Positions 5,072-6,834 of a stretch of DNA of 6,834 bases are shown piece after piece. The translations under genes and the position numbers were made by a program. This DNA is from Propionibacteriaceae bacterium (GTDB taxonomy: Bacteria > Actinomycetota > Actinomycetes > Propionibacteriales > Propionibacteriaceae). The number at the start of each line of letters is the position of its first letter. Positions within the stretch are counted from its first letter, which is position 1. The stretch spans positions 1 through 6,834 of the forward strand of contig DAIEHO010000188.1 in assembly GCA_027353565.1 (NCBI GenBank). The letters are read 5' to 3'. The notes under the pieces are model-generated. The model worked only from the letters and a program-made list of their open reading frames with translations. It had not been told where the DNA came from and made no database searches.

Positions 5072-6064
5072 GTGAGTGAAGGAAATCCCGACAGGGAGCG
5101 GTGGTCGCAGGAGCCTGCCGCGCCGACGATCGACGGCGCTCCTTCGGCACAGACCCCCGATGGCGCATCATCCGGAGCGCCCGACACCGACTCCACCGCC
5201 GTACGGCGTCCGCGGTCCGCGAAGCCTCGCACCGGGGCGCCTCGCCCTCCCCGCCCGGCAGGGGCCGCACCCCGCAAGCCCCTGCAGGTACCGCCCACGA
5301 CTTCCGATGGCCCGGACACCGGAGCCACCTCGAACACCTATGGAGAGGACACTCGCGTGACTGGAGGCCCCACCTTCTCTGCTGGGCTCGACCACTTGCC
5401 GAAAGTGGCGCCGGCGGATGGGTCGGCTTCGCCGTTCGCAGCGTCCCGCACCGAGCCGGCGACACCGACCACCGCACAGCCATGGACCAGGCCCGACTCC
5501 GAGCCCGAGCAGGTCCCCGCCGCGGCGCCATCGGTCCTGGAGCGCGCCCGCGCCGGCGTCGTCGCGGCCGCGGCCGTCGCGAGGGAGAAGGTCGCCCAGG
5601 TCAGCGCGCCGGCCCTTGCTCCAGCCCTGCCGACCGCCCCCCAGTACGACCCCGAGGCCGAGCTTGCGACGCGAGCCGTGAGGCGTCCCCGCCGGACACG
5701 CCGTGCCCGCCTGCGCATCTCCCGCATCGACCCCTGGTCGGTGATGAAGACGTCGCTGCTGTTCGGCATCGCGGGCGGCATCATCTTCGTCGTCGCCGTG
5801 TACGTCCTGATGAGCGTCGTCGAGGCCACCGGCCTGTTCACCGCGATCAACCAGATGGTCAAGGACATCCTCGCCTCCCCGACGGACACGACCACCTTCG
5901 ACATCACCACGTACATCAACACCAAGCGTGCGACCGGGCTGGCCGCGCTCATCGGCGCCGTCGACGTGGTGATCTTCACCGCCCTCGCGACCGTGTTCTC
6001 GTTCCTCTACAACCTGTCCGCCACGATGCTGGGCGGCCTCGAGATCACGCTTGCAGAGGACTGA
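5072..6064 (+). CDS. DUF3566 domain membrane protein
   Basis: 330 aa, function unknown. Residues 1 to about 150 are Pro/Ala/Ser/Thr/Arg-rich and probably disordered; 153-176 is an Ala-rich helix (VLERARAGVVAAAAVAREK). A basic stretch (RRPRRTRRARLR, 204-215) precedes the DUF3566 core at about 213-329: RISRIDPWSVMKTSLLFGIA, membrane segment about 226-250, a loop with FDITTYI, membrane segment about 290-313, and the ending LGGLEITLAED. The family is actinobacterial and is usually found just after gyrA; neither gyrA nor tRNA genes lie beside it here. The GTG at 5072 has CGGAGGT eight bases upstream. A second in-frame GTG at 5357 follows GGAGAGGA (5342-5349) and would give a 235-aa protein lacking the disordered part, so start choice is not certain. 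It is divergent from the redox operon and followed by the cysE leader. Confidence 0.9.
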   Translation: MSEGNPDRERWSQEPAAPTIDGAPSAQTPDGASSGAPDTDSTAVRRPRSAKPRTGAPRPPRPAGAAPRKPLQVPPTTSDGPDTGATSNTYGEDTRVTGGPTFSAGLDHLPKVAPADGSASPFAASRTEPATPTTAQPWTRPDSEPEQVPAAAPSVLERARAGVVAAAAVAREKVAQVSAPALAPALPTAPQYDPEAELATRAVRRPRRTRRARLRISRIDPWSVMKTSLLFGIAGGIIFVVAVYVLMSVVEATGLFTAINQMVKDILASPTDTTTFDITTYINTKRATGLAALIGAVDVVIFTALATVFSFLYNLSATMLGGLEITLAED

Positions 6065-6115
6065 GGGAATCCTCGCGGGCGCCCAGGCGTTGAGTCGACG
6101 ATGAAGGGAGTGACG

Positions 6116-6202
6116 ATGGACCGTCCTGCAGCCGCAGACGACATCGTCACGCGCCGCGACGTGGCTTTCGAGCGGGTGAGCAGCGCGCTGTGTCGGGTGT
6201 GA
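6116..6202 (+). CDS. Short leader peptide upstream of cysE (cysteine-responsive type)
   Basis: 28 codons, starting at ATG 6116 with GAAGGGAG (6103-6110) five bases upstream and ending with TGA at 6200-6202, 44 bases before cysE. The C-terminal part, TRRDVAFERVSSALCRV, resembles the short actinobacterial peptides annotated as putative leader peptides ahead of sulfur-metabolism genes, which I recall as having an RRHVDLxRVSSxLCR-like core. The single cysteine codon (TGT, 6191-6193) is third from the end, where a ribosome stalled for lack of Cys-tRNA would cover the hairpin at 6195-6213. Together with the downstream cysE this suggests that cysteine supply controls cysE expression. Translation and regulation are inference; the good ribosome binding site, motif and gene context support it. 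Confidence 0.75.
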   Translation: MDRPAAADDIVTRRDVAFERVSSALCRV

Positions 6203-6213
6203 CGTCCACGCCC
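6195..6213 (+). promoter_or_regulatory. Hairpin overlapping the leader stop codon
   Basis: GGGTGTG (6195-6201) pairs with CACGCCC (6207-6213) around the loop ACGTC, seven pairs including one G-T wobble. It begins two bases after the leader's Cys codon and contains its TGA. There is no T run after it, so it is not a simple intrinsic terminator; it could affect ribosome access, Rho access or coupling. The cysE ribosome binding site (GGAGA, 6236-6240) lies 23 bases downstream and is not inside the stem. Confidence 0.5.
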
Positions 6214-6246
6214 AACCACCTTTCGCACCCAAATCGGAGACCACTC

Positions 6247-6834
6247 ATGACTGACCCTGTTGCCGACAACCAGGTCTGGGACGAGATCCGCAGGGAGGCG
6301 GCTCGCGACGCCGCGGTAGAGCCCGCCCTGGCCGGGTTCCTCCACGAGGCCATCCTGCGTCACCCGTCGCTGGAGTCCGCGCTCGGCACACTCATCGCAG
6401 GCAAGCTCGAGGGCCACGGCCTCTCGGCGATGTCCCTCCGCGACCTCGCCGACCAGGCCTTCGCCGCAGACCCGTCGATCGGGTCGGCCGTCATCGCCGA
6501 CCTCCAGGCTGTGCTGTCACGAGACCCCGCCACCCGGGGCTACTCGCAGCCGCTCCTCTACTTCAAGGGCTTCATCGCGATCCAGGCGTACCGGATCGGC
6601 CACTACTACTGGACCCACAACCACGAGCCGCTGGCGCTGTACCTGCAGAGCCAGATCTCCGAGGTGTTCGCCGTCGACATCCACCCCGGAGCGCGCCTCG
6701 GCAAGGGCATCATGTTCGACCACGCGACGAGCGTCGTCATCGGTGCGACAGCCGTGGTGGAGGACGACTTCTCGATGCTGCACGAGGTGACCCTCGGCGG
6801 TACGGGGCGGGCGGGCGGCGACCGTCACCCGAAG
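6247..6834 (+). CDS. cysE: Serine O-acetyltransferase, long E. coli-like type (cut by window edge)
   Basis: CysE makes O-acetylserine from L-serine and acetyl-CoA in the cytoplasm, the first committed step of cysteine synthesis; the product is the substrate of CysK. 196 codons are visible. Residues about 10-135 match the N-terminal helical domain of long CysE: WDEIRREA, EPALAGFLHEAILRH, DLQAVLSRDPATRGYSQPLLYFKGFIAIQAYRIGH in consecutive blocks. The left-handed beta-helix domain begins at VDIHPGARLGKGIMFDHAT; D144 and H159 correspond to the catalytic Asp143/His158 of the E. coli enzyme, and H194 in GGDRHPK to His193. D93 corresponds to the serine-binding Asp92. The remaining hexapeptide repeats and the C-terminal tail, which governs cysteine feedback inhibition and CysK binding, lie past the edge. 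ATG 6247 has GGAGA six bases upstream. The 28-codon leader peptide and hairpin upstream suggest cysteine-dependent attenuation. Confidence 0.96.
   Translation, partial: MTDPVADNQVWDEIRREAARDAAVEPALAGFLHEAILRHPSLESALGTLIAGKLEGHGLSAMSLRDLADQAFAADPSIGSAVIADLQAVLSRDPATRGYSQPLLYFKGFIAIQAYRIGHYYWTHNHEPLALYLQSQISEVFAVDIHPGARLGKGIMFDHATSVVIGATAVVEDDFSMLHEVTLGGTGRAGGDRHPK

Noticed and set aside
3904..5337. Upstream extension of the repeat-domain gene frame (to 698 codons)
   Set aside because: The extension is low-complexity shadow of the 4Fe-4S gene; the ATG at 3903 has AAGGA upstream and begins a signal peptide.
4872..5531. Upstream extension of the 4Fe-4S protein frame (to 543 codons)
   Set aside because: It would run through the divergent control region and under the DUF3566 gene, with no domain similarity; the ATG at 4871 gives normal NapH-like length.
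5101..6244. Long alternative frames on both strands over the DUF3566 gene (330 plus, 358 minus codons)
   Set aside because: Arg/His/Gly-rich shadows typical of high-GC DNA; the DUF3566 frame has membrane segments and family motifs.
1..6834. tRNA, rRNA, CRISPR, insertion sequence or attachment site
   Set aside because: No cloverleaf text, regularly spaced repeats, transposase motifs or terminal inverted repeats were seen on either strand.

Overview
This window is high-GC DNA with long open frames, many GTG/ATG starts preceded by GGAG/AAGGA-type ribosome binding sites, and a DUF3566 membrane protein, a family typical of Actinomycetota. It most resembles a Micrococcales-type actinobacterium (Cellulomonas-like in overall impression); the genus is a guess. 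Both ends cut through genes: lgt at the left and cysE at the right.

Layout. (1) 1-430, minus strand: the N-terminal half of prolipoprotein diacylglyceryl transferase (Lgt). (2) 431-584: divergent intergenic region. (3) 585-1301, plus: an exported ferritin-like DUF2202 protein with a Gly/Asn-rich tail, ended by a strong hairpin at 1321-1346 that also lies at the end of the convergent operon. (4) 4871 down to 1381, minus: a compact four-gene cluster, transcribed in the order NapH-like polyferredoxin membrane protein, exported protein with two copies of a KGSM...PGF domain, OmpR-family response regulator, sensor histidine kinase. Genes 1/2 and 3/4 overlap by four bases (ATGA), and 67 bases separate genes 2 and 3. 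(5) 4872-5071: divergent control region with three half-sites repeated exactly every 11 bp, the spacing expected for an OmpR/PhoB-type regulator. (6) 5072-6064, plus: DUF3566 protein with a long disordered N-terminus. (7) 6116-6202, plus: a 28-codon leader peptide ending ...RVSSALCRV, with a hairpin over its stop codon, followed by (8) cysE (serine O-acetyltransferase, long E. coli-like type) from 6247 to the right edge.

How they may work together. The two-component system is embedded in an operon for membrane and extracytoplasmic redox proteins (two 4Fe-4S clusters, four to five membrane segments, CxxxCP motifs) and faces a ferritin-like di-metal protein that is also exported. This suggests a self-regulated envelope redox or metal-response module; the signal and the electron acceptor are not visible. 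Separately, the leader peptide and hairpin before cysE look like a cysteine-responsive attenuator controlling the first committed step of cysteine synthesis. The two most discovery-worthy items are this cysE leader and the redox/two-component module with its 11-bp operator.
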